DNA from: Ophiocordyceps camponoti-saundersi (nom. inval.)
Taxonomy: Eukaryota > Ascomycota > Sordariomycetes > Hypocreales > Ophiocordycipitaceae
Assembly (NCBI GenBank): GCA_003339415.1
Contig: PDHQ01000240.1
Location: 1 to 53,754 of the forward strand
DNA length: 53,754 nucleotides
Direction: 5' to 3'
Below the pieces are notes generated by a model. The model had not been told where the DNA came from. It searched no databases and saw only the letters and a list, made by a program, of their open reading frames with translations. The position numbers and the translations under genes are program-made. Numbering within the stretch: the stretch's first letter is position 1; every line of letters begins with the position of its first letter. Of the stretch, positions 12,300 to 25,081 are shown piece by piece.

Positions 12300-15200
12300 C
12301 CCTTACTCCTAATAAAGATTAAAACCTTTTTTTAGAATATATAAAAATATAACTATCTTATTTATATTACGTTTTATAGCTTTATTAGCTATAATCTTAT
12401 TTATTTATAGAAACTATAACGTAATTAATTTAAACACCCTTCGCTTTTTAATATTTTATTATATAAATTTATAAATTTTAGTAACTAAGCGATTTTTTAT
12501 ATTTATAAATAATTAAACCCCTCTTTTTAGATACTTTTTACTATACTTAATATAGCTTCTATCTTTTTCTATATTATACCCTTATTATAAATTATATTTA
12601 TTTACTTACCCTTATTAGTAATTTAATTTAGCCCCTTCTTATAGCGTAACTTTCTTTACCTTAACTTAACCTTAATAGCTACTTTTTTATATAGTAACTT
12701 TAACTTTTATTACCCCTTATAAGATTATTATAAAAGGTCCTCTCCTAAAATAGCTAATTTCCTTAATCTTATAATTAGCTTTTATCTTAGACTTATTACG
12801 CCTCTAAGCGAAATTACCTAGGAAATATATAATAAATAAACTAATATTATTAACTTAGCTTAAGCTATACTAGATTACTAAGCGATATATTAAGAAAATA
12901 ACTTTAACCTTATTAGCTCTAATTATATTTTATAAATTATCTATATAAATACTAACCTCCGCTTTAATATTATATTAACTAAAATCTAGCGCTTTTTTTA
13001 CTTAGATATACTTATAGCTAAGGTACGGAATAAACTTAAGCCTAAACTATACCGTACCTTTATATTTAAAAACTTAAAAAAAGTAATTACTTTATTATAT
13101 AAATAGCTAGAAATAATAATAAAGATTATAATATTATTATATATCCGTATATATTTTATAATATAAAACTAGTAGAATTAGGTAATAGCAGCTATTATAA
13201 TAGCTACTAAGTAAGCTCGAAAATATTAAAAAGCTAACCTTATTAACTTTTACTAATAAGATTATTAGGAAATAACGAAAGCGTAGAAATCCGTAATTAG
13301 CGTAGCCCGCTATAGCGCCTAGCGCGACTTCCTTAATAATATTTTAATAAACTTAGTAATATTTTAGATAATAGAATATTAAGCCTAGCTCCGGAGCTAG
13401 GCCCCGCCGGAGCTTATATATATACTAACGCTATAAAAAAGCCCCGACTTAAACTTAATATTTACTTTCTTAGATAAAGTAATCTTACTTAGCTAGTAAT
13501 TTTTCCTTACTCTTACCGCCTTAGCCCCTCCTCTTATTTTAAATAAACCTTTCCCTTTTTTCTATATTAAATATTCGATTATTACTAATAATATTTACTT
13601 TACCTTTTTCTTAATTACCTTATAGAAATCTACTAGCCCTAATAGGATTTTAATTAGGTTCCTAAAAAGATACGGACCCCCCCTTATCTAAGTTTTCTAA
13701 AAAATCTTCTAAGGCTATATTAATAGCGGCTATTTCCTATTATAATTTAAAGCTTCTAATATTATAGTTATTTATAAGGTAAGTAAACTATTAGCTATAT
13801 ATTATACCTTAAGCGGGTATAAGCTAATTTCGCTTCTTAATACGATAAGGAAAATTCTAAAAATAATTATTATTAGGAAAATAGCGTTTATAGCGAAAAT
13901 AGCTAATATCCTTTTAAATAGCTAAATAAGTAATAAGCTATAATATTTTACTAATATTATAGTTTTTATATTTACTAAAATTATTAAGATTATTTAAGAT
14001 TAAGGCGGCACCGCTTCGCTTTTTTTACTAAACCTTATTAGAGCTTTCGATTACGTTTCTTATAATAAGCTAATAATTATTCTTAATTACCTAAGCTTTC
14101 CTAAATAAGTTACGGCGTTTATTTATTCTTATCTTACCGCTAAAATTTTATAACTTAAGTTTAACTATAAGCTTAGTAACGCCTTCTTAATTTAATAAAA
14201 AATCCCTTAAAAGTCCCTTATATTATTAGTCTTTTTCTTATTATATATATTTTTATTATATTAATATTTAAACTTAGTAACTAAACTACTTATAGTAAGC
14301 TTTACTAATAATACTAATATACTTAATATTAAATATAATAAGGCTTAGGTACTTTTTTAACTTAAGTAAGTATAGTAAATTTATAAATAATAAGCTTTTA
14401 AGTATAAAATAACCTTTTAGCTAGCTAAAAGTAAGTTAATATATTTTACGAAGGCTAGGAAAGTAAATATAACCTAGCTTTAGCTTAGTATAAAGATAGT
14501 ATAGCTTACGTAGAAAGTAAAACTCTTAAAAGTTTAGCTATACCGTAAATTTTAATAGAAATCTTACTTTTTAAAACTTACCGCTAAACTTAAGCGCTAG
14601 TACTTAGCTTTTACTAGGATTATTATATTAATATAAGGTTATACCTTATTAAAAATAAAGAAGGTATATATTAAAGCTATTAGATTAGCAATTATATTCG
14701 ATATATCTTAGTTTACCCCGCTTATATAACTAGGGGGGAAACTATATAGCTTTATTATAAAAGCGCTAGCTACGAAATAGTTTAAATACCTAAAAGTTAT
14801 TATTAGAGCTTATAAAGCTATCCCTTTTTATTATATTAAAATAAAAGCTTTTATCCCCCCCCTTAACTTATACCTTACTTATTAGATAACTTATATTTAT
14901 TATTATTTTTAATATATAAATATAGTAAACCTTATCTATATTATAGTAAAAAAAGCTACTAAGTAAGTAGGATATAAGCGTAGGGGGCGCCCTTATTAAC
15001 GAAGATATTAAGTATTATAGGACTTAAAGGAATTCTATAAGATATAGACTAGACCCGAACCGGAGGCTAGATATATATAACGTAACTTCGATATTAAATT
15101 TTAAGAAAAATAGCTTCTTTAATAATATTCCTAAGAAGGTAAGCTTAAGAAATATAGGTAATCTTATAGCTACCTTATTAATAAACCGCTATAGCTTAAA

Positions 15201-16150
15201 GCTAAGACCGCTTTATATATTTACGAAGGATTTCCTAAGTTTATTAATATAGTATTTATATAATTTTAAACTAAATATATTAAACTTAATTCCTTTCTCT
15301 AAGCTTATAAAATCCCTAAGGTAGTTTTAAGATATTACTTTTATAATAATAGCGATAAGATAATATTATATATCTTTTTTAACTATACCTTTACTTATAA
15401 AAATAAGCTACTCCTTAATACTAACTAGTAACTAATATAGGACTAGCGTAACTTTATTAAAGCGCTTAATAACTTTTAATTTATAGCTAAACTTATATAT
15501 TAGTTTCTTTTACTTAAATAACTACGCTAATTTAACTTTATAATATTACTTTATAAAGGTAAAATAAATAAGGGAGATAAGGCTTTTAGCTTTATAATAA
15601 ATATATAAAAACTACTTTATAGCGATAACCTTATTATTTATTTTACTAGCCGCTTACTTAGCCTCGAAGCTAGACTATCTTAATTATATATAAAATATTA
15701 GCTTAACCGCGTAAAATATAAAACTAACTACGCTTATTATAGCTATAGCCTCGGCCGCGGCCCTAACCTTAACTATAACTATAAGCGTAAACTAAAGCTA
15801 TTTACTCTTTTTTTACTAATAGCTCCTTTTTCTTACTAAATATAATATAGTTATTAACTAGCGTTATAAAATTTTTATTACTAAATATATTATTAACTAA
15901 ACTATTTTAAATAAAACTAAAGATCTCTTTATAAGAAGGTAGCGTAGTTACGATATAAGCGCTAATAATATCCTCCCCGGTAATAAGGGTAACCTTAACG
16001 CTTAGGGTAAAAATAGTCTTAGGCTTACTAAGCTTATTAGCCTTTAACTTAAACTTAAACTTAATAAGTACTAAGGCGGAAGCGGAATTAAGGATAAGAG
16101 GCGGAGTATAAAGGATAGGAGGATAATTAATAAGAGAGGGGCTTCCCTAT
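12300..16150 (+). pseudogene. LINE-1 ORF2 (APE endonuclease and reverse transcriptase), RIP-inactivated
   Basis: Three landmarks lie in one reading frame. At 12396-12413 LIYL*K is the RIP form of the apurinic endonuclease motif LICLQE(T). At 13824-13860 LISLLNTIRKIL is the conserved reverse transcriptase motif (R)PISLLNT.GKILE. At 14299-14330 FTNNTNIL stands for FADDTNIL, with the catalytic Asp pair mutated to Asn. Between them a recognisable AFD.V.HNKL block reads through. The shared frame over about 1.9 kb means few or no indels, and decay is almost all point mutation. The 3' part probably holds RNase H, but I could not fix its catalytic residues. The end is an estimate. Confidence 0.85.
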
Positions 16151-16970
16151 AAGCGCGCCTTATTTTTAGCGGTATAGCGAATATAGCGTAGCTTTTTAGT
16201 TAATTACTTAAAAAAGTTAATTACTTATATATAGAAAATATACTATTTTTATATCTAAGCTAATATAATAGTAATAAGTTAGTTAGCGCTAATTAAACTT
16301 TTAGTTATTTTAATAATAAGGTTCTCTTTAATAGCGGGAGGCTATAAGCTTTAAAGCGGTATATAGCTAGCGGCCGCCTATATAACTTAATTAATACGAA
16401 TACTATTATAATATATAATAATATATATTTTTTTAATATATTAAATTATATTTTTTTATTATACTTATTAGTATAAGATTTATTATAGACTTAATATAAC
16501 CTTAATATTACTTACTATTTAAGCGTTATAATCGAAGCTTAGCTAGTAAGTAACCTTAACCGTAGCGCGAATAGCCTTAGCTATAATAAAATTATTAATT
16601 AGCTAATACTTAATACGATTATTCGCGTATTTAATATAAGCTACGCTTAGATAATTTACCCTAGTTATTAGTAAATATAGATATACGCTAAGGCTAAGTA
16701 CTTATTTCTTTATACTTAATAAAGGTTCTTAAAGCTAATAAGCGTATTAATATACTTTATATAAGATACCGCTCGAGGAAAGTTAGGTTTAGCGGGTATT
16801 CTACTCTAGTATAAGTTAGCTATAAACTAATTATGCGCGCTAAGAATTACTTATATAATTAAAATTACTAAAAAATAATAAGATAATAATAGCCCGCTTA
16901 TATTAGTAAAAGTAACCCCCCCTTTTTTATATACCTTTAAGCCTTAAGTTACTAATTTATAAAAACTAAT

Positions 16971-17006
16971 TTTCTAATTAGGAAAGCTTCCTAATTAGGA
17001 AGGCTT
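16971..17006. repeat. Paired palindrome in the LINE-1 3' region
   Basis: Two CTAATTAGG palindromes flank a central AAGCTT, so the segment can fold on itself in two registers. The same structure is present in LINE-4 at 34422-34460. Conservation in both copies suggests an RNA structure of the family's 3' end, but there is no functional evidence. Confidence 0.75.
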
Positions 17007-17280
17007 AAAAAAAGGGTATATATTTAGGTATATATTATACGTAAAGGAGGTATATAGCTATATATCTAAGGGTCGAGTAATATATATTTAGAGGCTAGGG
17101 AAATACGTACTAGTATATATAAGTAATACGTACCGCCGCTACTATTATCTTTTCCTTATCTTATCTATCTTTTCTTATCTTTCCTTATATTATATAGTAT
17201 TACCGTAACCGACGGTTACTTTCTTTATACGCGCAGAGCGCCTAGCCTAGCCCTAAGCCGGACGCGGTCTTACTATATAG

Positions 17281-17315
17281 CGGGGGGTTTTACCTCTTTT
17301 AGGAGGGTTTTTCCT
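17281..17315 (+). other. LINE 3'-terminal motif (LINE-1 copy)
   Basis: GGGGGGTTTTACC followed after a short spacer by GGAGGGTTTTTCC, about 65 bp before the tail. Equivalent motifs occur near the 3' ends of LINE-2, LINE-3, LINE-4 and LINE-6 and at 36749-36785, in families whose coding parts differ. A shared recognition site for target-primed reverse transcription would explain this. Confidence 0.7.
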
Positions 17316-17426
17316 ACTTAACTTACTGCCGAGGTTCTAGCAGCTACTTCTATAACCTCTAAAGTACTATAATAATAATAATAGCTAGAAATTTATAAGT
17401 TAATATAATATAAAATTATTATTAGT

Positions 17427-18075
17427 TATTATACGCTTATATAAATAATCTTCTAATAAGCGTATATACTAAGCTAACTATTAGATATAATATATAAAAA
17501 AAGAAGATAAGCTAGCTACTAATTATAAAATTATAAAATAGCTATTATAAAAAGTATAAGTATAGGTAAAAGTTTTTTAAAAATTAAAATAATAATTATA
17601 AAAAAATTTAAATTTCTATTTAAAAAAATATTAAGCTAATTTATAGCTAGAAGCTTAAAAAAGATTTCTTAGTATAATCTTAGAAATATTTACCTAAGGG
17701 GATTTTACGGTAATTTCTATATATATTAGTAAAATAGAGATTTCCTAATATACGGTAATTTCCTAATATATAAGGATTTCCTGGTAAAATTCGGAGATTT
17801 CCTAGTACGCGGTAATTTCCTAATATATAAGAATTTCCTAGTAAAATCTAGAGATTTCTAAAAGTATATTTTAATACTAAATCTAGTAAGAAATCTTAAT
17901 AAAATCTTAAAAGTTATTATAAAGAAATCTTAAGAGGAAATCTTAGTAATTTCCTAAGCGTAAAAGTAATAAAGTTTCTAGGGGAAATTTAAGTAAAACC
18001 CTAAGGAGGAAATTCTAGTAAAATATTATAAGAGGTTAGGCGATTTATAAGGGTATTATTATATATCTTATATTA
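17427..18075 (-). repeat. Gyp-C right LTR (5' LTR)
   Basis: 649-bp partner of 1043-1721 with a single copy of the 30-bp unit. Its ends are TATTATACGC and ATCTTATATTA. The target duplication tctta follows at 18076-18080, after which Gyp-A internal sequence resumes. It shares the ladder of TTTCCTAATATA and TTTCCTAGTAAAAT repeats with the left LTR. Confidence 0.9.
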
Positions 18076-18080
18076 TCTTA

Positions 18081-21000
18081 ACTAAGTAAAGAATTTATAA
18101 TAGCTTTATATAAGTAATTAATATATAATAAGTTTATTATTTAGTAACTATTTAGTAAGTTAAGGATATATTTATATTTTTATTTTTTAATAATTATAAA
18201 AGGTTTTAATTATTATATATTAAAGTATATTTTAAGTATAGTTATAAAAAAACTTTTATAGCTAAAGAATACCTTATTGCTAATTATAAATTTACTAGGC
18301 GATATTTTATATTAGCTTATATTTCCTATTTATTATAAGCTTTCTTAGTAATAGCTTAAGCTTATTATTATATTTTTTATACTTAAGTAATAAGTTTATA
18401 AGCTATAGCGATAAAGCTTAAGGTATTTAAAAGATTTAAGGGGCTAATAACTAAAAGGAGGTTTTATATATCTTTTCTAAAAATAATAGTAAGCGGCGCT
18501 ATATTAATTAACGCGTATTATAAAGAGTTATATATAAAGTTTAAGGTAGGAAGGAAAATACTTTAATTATTTTAATATTTATTTATATAAAACTAAAGCT
18601 TTTAATTTAAATATTAGTTAGTTATTTCTATACTTTCTTATATTTATAAGTATAGGGTATTATTATAGCGATATTTAATATTAGGTAACTAGTTAATTTT
18701 ACTAAGAAATTCTAAAATAAATAAGCTAGCGTTATTAGTAATTTATATATTTAATATATTAAAAAGATAATAAAGGTATTAGAAGTAATATTTAGTAAAT
18801 ACCTTAGCTATATTATTCTTCTTACTTAGTAATATAGCGATAATTTAGCTTAGCTTATAAATAAAAGTTTAAATATAATTATATTTAAAGCGGTTTTCTA
18901 ATATTATTTTCTTATTATAAGTAATATATTCTTATATAAAAGTTAAAATAAGTAAAAAATATAATAAACTTAATATTTTATTTTATAATATTTTATTCTT
19001 TTAATATTTATAATAATTATAAATATATTAATAAATATTTTATTTTATCTTAAGCTAATAATAACTATAATAAAATATTTAAATAGTTTTATTCTATCCT
19101 TTATAAGTAAAAATAGCTAGCTTATATATATTCTAAATTAAGGTAATATAAAGAAAAAATCGCTTCTAATTATTTTACTTAGGTATTATAAGGAGATTTT
19201 TATAAAATTTAAAATTCTAGCTTATATTCTTTTTCTAAATTAATTATATTAGCTCCGCTCTTAATAAAATAAAGTCTTTTACTAAGTAGATTAATATAAT
19301 TATAAAAGTTAAAATTAAGGCTTTAAATTTAAAGCTTTCTAAAAGAATTATTATAAATATCTTTTCTTCCTTTTTATAAGCTTTTATAATTAAAAATTTA
19401 GCTATTTTATATATAATAATAATTTATATACTAAGATACCTTATATAGCTTAGAACTATCTTATATATATTCTAAAAGGGGGAAAAACTAGAGGACCCGG
19501 AGTAAAACCCCCCCCTTAAGCGTTATCTCAGCTTTAGGTTAGACCCCGCCCGTACCTAGCACTCTATATATTTATTAGGTTAGGTATTAACTAGTAATTT
19601 AAAAGCCGATATTTCCCTTAGAGCGGACTCCGCGGTAGTAAGAGTACGCGTAGACTAGGTCCGGTGCGGAGTTTATATAGCTTACTTATCCTCCTAGCTA
19701 TTATCGTTACTATAAACTAAATCCTTATAGCTATTTTATATAAAAGGGCGTTAGTAGCTATATTTAGCTAGCTAAGTTAATATAGGAAATAAATATTAAA
19801 CTAAATAAAGAAATTAAATTATTAAACTTAATAAATAAAAAGTAGTTTTTTATTATAAAATAAACTAAAGCTTTATAATTTATAATTATATTAAACTTTT
19901 AATTAAGTAATTTTAAGTAGAAATATTTAAAACTTTATATAATAATAAGGAGTTTACGGTTTTAAATTAAGTAAGTATATTTAGCTAAGTTTATTATTTT
20001 TAAAAAACAGCTTATAAGCTTTTATATTTAGTTATTTTACTATTATTAAAATATATTAGCGGTAATATTCCGAAAAGCGTTACTTTTAAGTTAAGTTAGG
20101 AGCTTTAGATAAAAGAAAGTAAGTATTAAGGCTTATATAGGTAGTTTCCTTATCTTATTAAAAGCTTCCTTTTATTTTAATTTAAGCTTAAAAGTAATAT
20201 TTTTCTTTAAAAGGTAATTTAGAAGCTTAATAGCGGTATTAATATAATAATAGAAAATCTAAATAAAGTTATAAAATCTTATAAATAAATAAATAGCCTT
20301 ATAATCTTAAAAATTTTTAAACTTTTAATCTTAAATTACTTATACTTTATATAAGTTTACGCTTATTTTTTAGCTTATATATAATATTATACTAAAGTAG
20401 TTAATTTCTATAATATTAAATTTTAGATATCCCCTTATAAATTAGCTTAATATAAGCGCTAGATTATTTCTTAATAATCTTTTTAATATTTTTCTTTTTC
20501 GCTACTTAAATAAATTAAAACATTATTAATATATATACTTATATAGCAGTTAAGGAGGTTATAAATTTAAATATTAATAAAATTTTAAAATTAGGTAAAC
20601 TTTACCTTAAGGCTAAATAAAAAAATAAGCTAGCGAAATATACTAAACTTTATATAGAAAGCTATAAGGTATTTAGAGTTAAGATTAAGATAAAGATAGT
20701 AAAATACTTTAATAATATTTATTTTTAAGAACTATTTCGCCTCCTAGTAGCTAAACGCTATACTTTCTAGGAAAGGAGTAAGTAAGATTTAACTTTTTAA
20801 ATAATTATTTATCTATTAATAATTAATATAAAAACGCTAAGCTATTAAGTATAGCTTTAATATAAAAAGAATAAAGGTAATATAAGGATTAATATTTAGC
20901 TTAGTAAACCTAATCTTAAGTAAATAGTTAATGGTTTCCTTTTTTAAAAATAGGTATTTTATAAGCGTTTTATAAAAAGGGGGTTTTATTAGATTTAAAA

Positions 21001-23013
21001 GCTTCTTAAGTTTTAAAGTAATATTATAGCTAAGTTAGGGGCTAATAAAAATATAAGCTTTTTTTTATTAAAGAATCTTTTAAAGTAAGTAAAGGCTAAG
21101 GGAATTATATTATATATATAAGTAATATATTTAAGTTCCTCTTTTTAAGGGAATAGGATTTCTTATCTTATATATATATAGCTAGCTAAGCTTAACTTTA
21201 TAATTATAATTAAGTTACGGTTATCTTTTAATTTTATAAAAGTTATAAATATTAATAAGGTTATTTTTTATTATTATATATAATAAGGGTTTTATTATAC
21301 TTAGTAGATAAAATACTTTTTTAAAATATCCTTATTTATATTATTAGTTTTTTAAGTAATTTAAGTTAAAGTTTAAGCTAGTTTTGTTTTCTTTATAAGC
21401 TATATTAAGTCTTTTTTCTTTTAGGAATACTAGAAAATCAAATATTTACGCTTATCTTAATAAAGAAAGCGATTCTAGTATTTAGCGTTTACTTAAATAG
21501 CTAAATTTAGATTTTTAGTAAAAAAGGGCTTTTCTAATAATAAGATTAAGAGCGAGTACTTAGCAAAGGCAGGTAAGTTATTTAGCTAAACTAGTTTTTA
21601 TATTATATAGTTAAGTAATAACCTTTTCTTAGCTATTTAAAATAAGCTAATAAAGAGACTTTAAATATAGTTAGTTACTTAGTAAATTTCCTAAGGAAAA
21701 TATTTTTTATTAATTATTAAAGTAATAATTAGATATTTATAAATTAAGCTAGCTTAATAGCTTTAGAAATTAATAAAAAGGATTAAATAAATAAAAATAA
21801 GCTTAGCGCTTAAGCGCTTTATTACTTATTTTATAAAATAATAACTAATTAGAAAATAGGTATTTACTTTAATATTATATAAAGTAAAAATATAAAAAAT
21901 AATATTATTAACTTAAACTTAACTATTAATAGTAAATAACTTTTTTACTTTTTATCTTATATATAATATTTTTAGGATTATTAAGGAGCTTTATAATAAT
22001 TTTACTTTTTTCTTAAATTAAAGTTATCTAATTAAAAAAAGTTAGGCGGGGGCGTTTAAACTTTATAAACTCTCTTTATCTTTTATTATTTAAGGTAATT
22101 CTTAGCTATATAGCTCTTTTTTCTATAAATAAAATAAATACTATTTTCCTAATAAACTTATTTCTTATCTTTACTTAGGGGCTAGCTTTTTTAATATAAA
22201 GTTATAGTTATAATTTTTTTCTATATTATTAAAATTATCTTATTACCTTAGTAAGCTTTTTATATAGCTTTTTAGTAAGTAAATTCCTTTTTATAGTAAA
22301 ATATAATATCTTTTATATATTTATAAAATTCTTTATATATTATATATAAGTTTTTAGCCTTTATAAAAAAGCTTATATTAAAGTTAGTAAGTAAATAATC
22401 TTAAAGCGTATATTTAATTTAAGCTAAGAAAACTTAAGTTTTAGTTATAAGGTAGTTAAACTTAGTAAGAAACTCTTAGATTTTTTACTTATTAATTAAG
22501 GAGAAATTTAGTTTATAAAGCTAATTTATAGCTTTCGTAAACTTATTTAGATTTCTATAAGTAAACTTTAAATATTAAACTATTTTAGCTAATTTAAAAA
22601 AAGTATTTTTTTAAGTTATACTAAGTATCTAATAATTTATAAGCTTTCCCTTTTAAGGTATAGAATAAAACGCTTATCTTATCTTACTTATCGCGGAAAG
22701 CTATCTTATTAAAACTTATTTTACTTTTTAAGTTTATAAGGAAGGTATTAAAGTTCTCCTTTTTACCTAAAAATTTACTTACTTTCTTATAGCGAATTTT
22801 TACGGAATTAAAGTAAAAAGGGTTTAGCTATTTTACCGGGGCTATTAGCGTAAAAATATTTTAAGCAGCCTTTCTAGTTAAGATAAATATATTTTTATTT
22901 ATCTTAAACGCAGTTAATATTTCTTAATAAGACTTTTCTATATTTAAGTTTTAATCTTAATTTTTTTTAAATTAATTAACTTTAAAGTTCTATAATTTAC
23001 GCTTATAATTATA
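18081..23013 (-). pseudogene. Gyp-A gag-pol remains, RIP-inactivated
   Basis: Aligned by eye with Gyp-D over its whole length. 18100-19400 matches the integrase region 47060-48370. 20511-20533 matches the reverse transcriptase catalytic site of Gyp-D (49145-49168), with further C to T and G to A changes. About 22095-22145 matches the gag zinc-knuckle segment at 50722-50775. The minus-strand order gag, RT, integrase therefore runs from right to left. Interrupted by LINE-6 at 19414-19727. More AT-rich than Gyp-D, so probably exposed to RIP for longer. Confidence 0.8.
19414..19727 (-). mobile_element. LINE-6, 5'-truncated copy of the LINE-3 family
   Basis: 314-bp insertion in Gyp-A flanked by a 15-bp duplication, tagctattttatata (19399-19413 and 19728-19742). 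On the minus strand it ends in a short (TTA/TAA) tail, and its body matches the last 0.3 kb of LINE-3 (about 35900-36205). It carries the terminal motif, seen on the plus strand as GGGGGAAAAAC...GTAAAACCCC at 19477-19515. It retains many more C and G bases than the surrounding Gyp-A, so it inserted later. A SINE that borrowed this LINE tail is an alternative. Confidence 0.85.
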
Positions 23014-23018
23014 TTATC

Positions 23019-23230
23019 TATAAGGGATTAGTTTATAACTAATCGTAGCTAGATAGGGGGGATTATAGCGGATATATTTAGGTTTTCCCGATAGCGCTTA
23101 GTTATCGCGCGGGGTATATAGCTAGCTTAGGAAGGGGGTTTCTCTCCCTTCTTCTTCCTCTCTTTTTAATAGCTTTAATTATAACTCTACCTTAGCTTAC
23201 TTCTATAATTATTTTAGTAAGACTTTTATA
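23019..23230 (+). repeat. Left LTR of the short LTR element
   Basis: 212 bp, near-identical to 24587-24798 apart from C/T and G/A differences. Contains the CpG-preserving block GTTATCGCGCGGGGTATATA and a pyrimidine run, TCTCTCCCTTCTTCTTCCTC. Confidence 0.9.
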
Positions 23231-24414
23231 TTAATTAAAGCTCCTCTTACCGCTAACCGAATATAAGAGTAAGATCTTAGTATAGAACGCCGTTAAATTC
23301 TACTTATACTAAAGCCGCTCTTAGCTCGTTCCGGCCTAGACTCTTAGCTAGCTACTATATATACTAAATTTACGATTAACGGAGCCGTAATTAGGGAGCC
23401 TAAGTTTTAGTTTTATTATATCTTTTCTTATCTTAGCACCTTTTAATAAATATTCTTTCCGTATATTATTATAGCTATAGATTTTTCTTTTTAGCTTAAA
23501 GCCTTTTTAGCGTATATCTCTAAGCTTCTTAGGGAGAGTTATAAAAAGCGCTAAGTAAGTTTTTCCTTAGTTAGGATATATTAAGGGCCGTTAAAGCCCC
23601 TTAGAGAATACGTTATAAGGTAAGAATATACTTTTTTTAAGGCCGGACTATTATACTAATCCGATTACGCTAGGATTATTCTACTCTTATCCGAGCTACG
23701 TAAGGAGCTATAAGAGCGCTTAAATCGTAAAAACTAGCCTATAATATACGCGGCCTTTACTAGCTTTCTCCGAGGCTTTAATAGAGTATTTAGTTCCGGG
23801 AATATTCCTAACGCGCTAGTTAATTTGCCGCCCCCCTTTTCTACTAACTTAATAAATATTATATTTATATAATCTTATTTTAGTATTATTAAGCGCTAGC
23901 GTTATTATTAGTATAATTAGATCGGTTATTTTAAGCGTAATTATCTAAAGCTTTATAAGTAAATAAGGATATTAAGGTTAAGGCTTTTTATAAGCGAAGT
24001 AAGGTAGTTAGAGGTAAATTCGGAGTATTTTAATTAGAGGGATAATAAGTAAGGAGGGATAAATATACGCTAGATATTATAGCTTAGGTAATTTCCGGCT
24101 TTATTATATTACCTTATATAGGGATAGTTTACGCGTAGCTTAGGCGCGTAAATTTATTAATAAGTACGTATTATAATTATATTACGCCTTAGCTTATAAA
24201 TTAGCGTTAGCGGTATATAGCGATAAGTATACGGCTAGCTTTACTATTTACCGTAATCGGGTTATTCTCTAAGCTTCCCGTAACCGGTATAATGCTACTT
24301 AGTCCTATACGCTAGTTATATAAGTAAGTTTTTACTACTAATATACGAGTTTATTAATTCCTATTTTAAGCGGTGCTACGATTCTAAGCTTATTAGAATC
24401 TTCCTTATAAAGAT

Positions 24415-24431
24415 CGGGGTTTAATTCCCCG
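24415..24431 (+). other. tRNA T-arm-like hairpin inside the short LTR element
   Basis: CGGGG TTTAATT CCCCG forms a perfect 5-bp stem with a 7-base loop. The loop becomes TTCAATT if the single CpA to TpA change is undone, which fits the tRNA T-loop pattern TTCRANY and the pol III B-box core. A second hairpin (attctaa...ttagaat, 24381-24399) lies just upstream. I could not complete an acceptor stem or D-arm, so this is not called a tRNA gene. A tRNA fragment captured by reverse transcription, or coincidence, are both possible. Confidence 0.35.
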
Positions 24432-24586
24432 GGTTATAAGGGAGCCCTTCCGCCCTTTTATCCTTATCTTTACGGAGGCTATTAGGCTATCGGCTAGGGA
24501 CTATATAGAGCGTATTATTAGCGTAATAATACGTGACTTTTCCGTCCTACGCTCCTACCTCCTCGGCTAGCTTAAAAAGGGGGCTA

Positions 24587-24798
24587 TATAAGGGATTAGT
24601 CTATAACTAATTATAGCTAGATAAGGGGGATTATAGCGGATATATTTAGGTCTTCCCGATAGCGCTTAGTTATCGCGCGGGGTATATAGCTAGCTTAGGA
24701 AGGGGGTTTCTCTCCCTTCTTCTTCCTCTCTCTTCGATAGCTTTAATTATAACTCCACCTTAGCTTACTTCTATAGTCGCCTTAGTAAGACCTTTATA
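24587..24798 (+). repeat. Right LTR of the short LTR element
   Basis: 212 bp, the same length as its partner at 23019-23230. Followed by the target duplication ttatc and then by Gyp-A leader sequence. Confidence 0.9.
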
Positions 24799-25081
24799 TT
24801 ATCTTTATATATAACTTTTATAATATAGTTATATTAGCTATATTTTATAGAAAAATAGCTATAATTTTAATTTAGTTTTTACTAAAACTTTATTTTATTA
24901 TAAAGTTAGGTATTTTTAAAATAAGTCTTTTTAATTACCTAAAAGTTTAATTAAAAGCTTTAAATATATATTTTAAAGCTAATTAAAGTTTAAGTTTTAA
25001 TTATATATAAATTCTTTTCTATCTTATATAAAAATATAAAAATTTAATATATATTTATTAATTACTTATTAGCGAAAAGTA

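Larger units (their letters stand above)
10658..17379 (+). mobile_element. LINE-1, full-length Tad-like non-LTR retrotransposon
   Basis: 6.72-kb insertion flanked by a perfect 16-bp duplication, aatagctagaaattta, at 10642-10657 and 17380-17395. It ends in a short (TAA)n tail, as expected of target-primed insertion. It has a GC- and CpG-rich 5' end, an ORF1 region and an ORF2 with endonuclease and reverse transcriptase signatures in one common frame. Its last 1.2 kb is homologous to LINE-4 (26318-26743 plus 34051-34862). It is inserted in Gyp-C and is the innermost and least AT-rich layer of the left nest. RIP has removed start codons and introduced many TAA/TAG codons. Confidence 0.9.
16165..17379 (+). 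repeat. 3'-terminal 1.2-kb segment of the LINE-1 family
   Basis: This block is shared with LINE-4: its first part matches 26318-26743 and the rest matches 34051-34862. It contains the paired CCTAATTAGG palindrome (16971-17006), a pyrimidine tract rich in CTTATCTTTTC (about 17145-17190), the GGGGTTTTACC...GGTTTTTCC terminal motif (17281-17315) and the (TAA)n tail. It is mostly 3' untranslated, though its start may include the end of ORF2. Confidence 0.8.
1043..18075 (-). mobile_element. Gyp-C, large Ty3/Gypsy element of a second family
   Basis: LTRs at 1043-1721 and 17427-18075 are flanked by the same 5 bp, tctta, at 1038-1042 and 18076-18080. Both LTRs begin TATTATACGC and end ATCTTATATTA. 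Orientation is minus: a polypurine tract lies next to the left LTR, and reverse transcriptase, RNase H and integrase signatures read leftward from about 7.4 to 5.0 kb. LINE-1 (10658-17379) is inserted near the 5' end of its internal region. Net length is about 10.3 kb, long for a fungal Gypsy element. About 3 kb lies between integrase and the 3' LTR and is not explained. Gyp-C is inserted in Gyp-A. Confidence 0.9.
23019..24798 (+). mobile_element. Short LTR retroelement (TRIM-like, non-autonomous)
   Basis: 1780-bp element with two 212-bp direct repeats (23019-23230, 24587-24798) and a perfect 5-bp target duplication, ttatc (23014-23018, 24799-24803), inserted in Gyp-A. The LTRs begin TATAAGGGATTAG and end CTTTTATA/CCTTTATA, again TG...CA turned into TA...TA. 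A purine run (aaaaaggggg) ends a few bases before the right LTR and indicates plus orientation. The 1356-bp interior holds no reverse transcriptase or integrase motif that I can see, so it would depend on enzymes from another element. It may carry a gag-like frame, but none was recognised. Confidence 0.88.
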
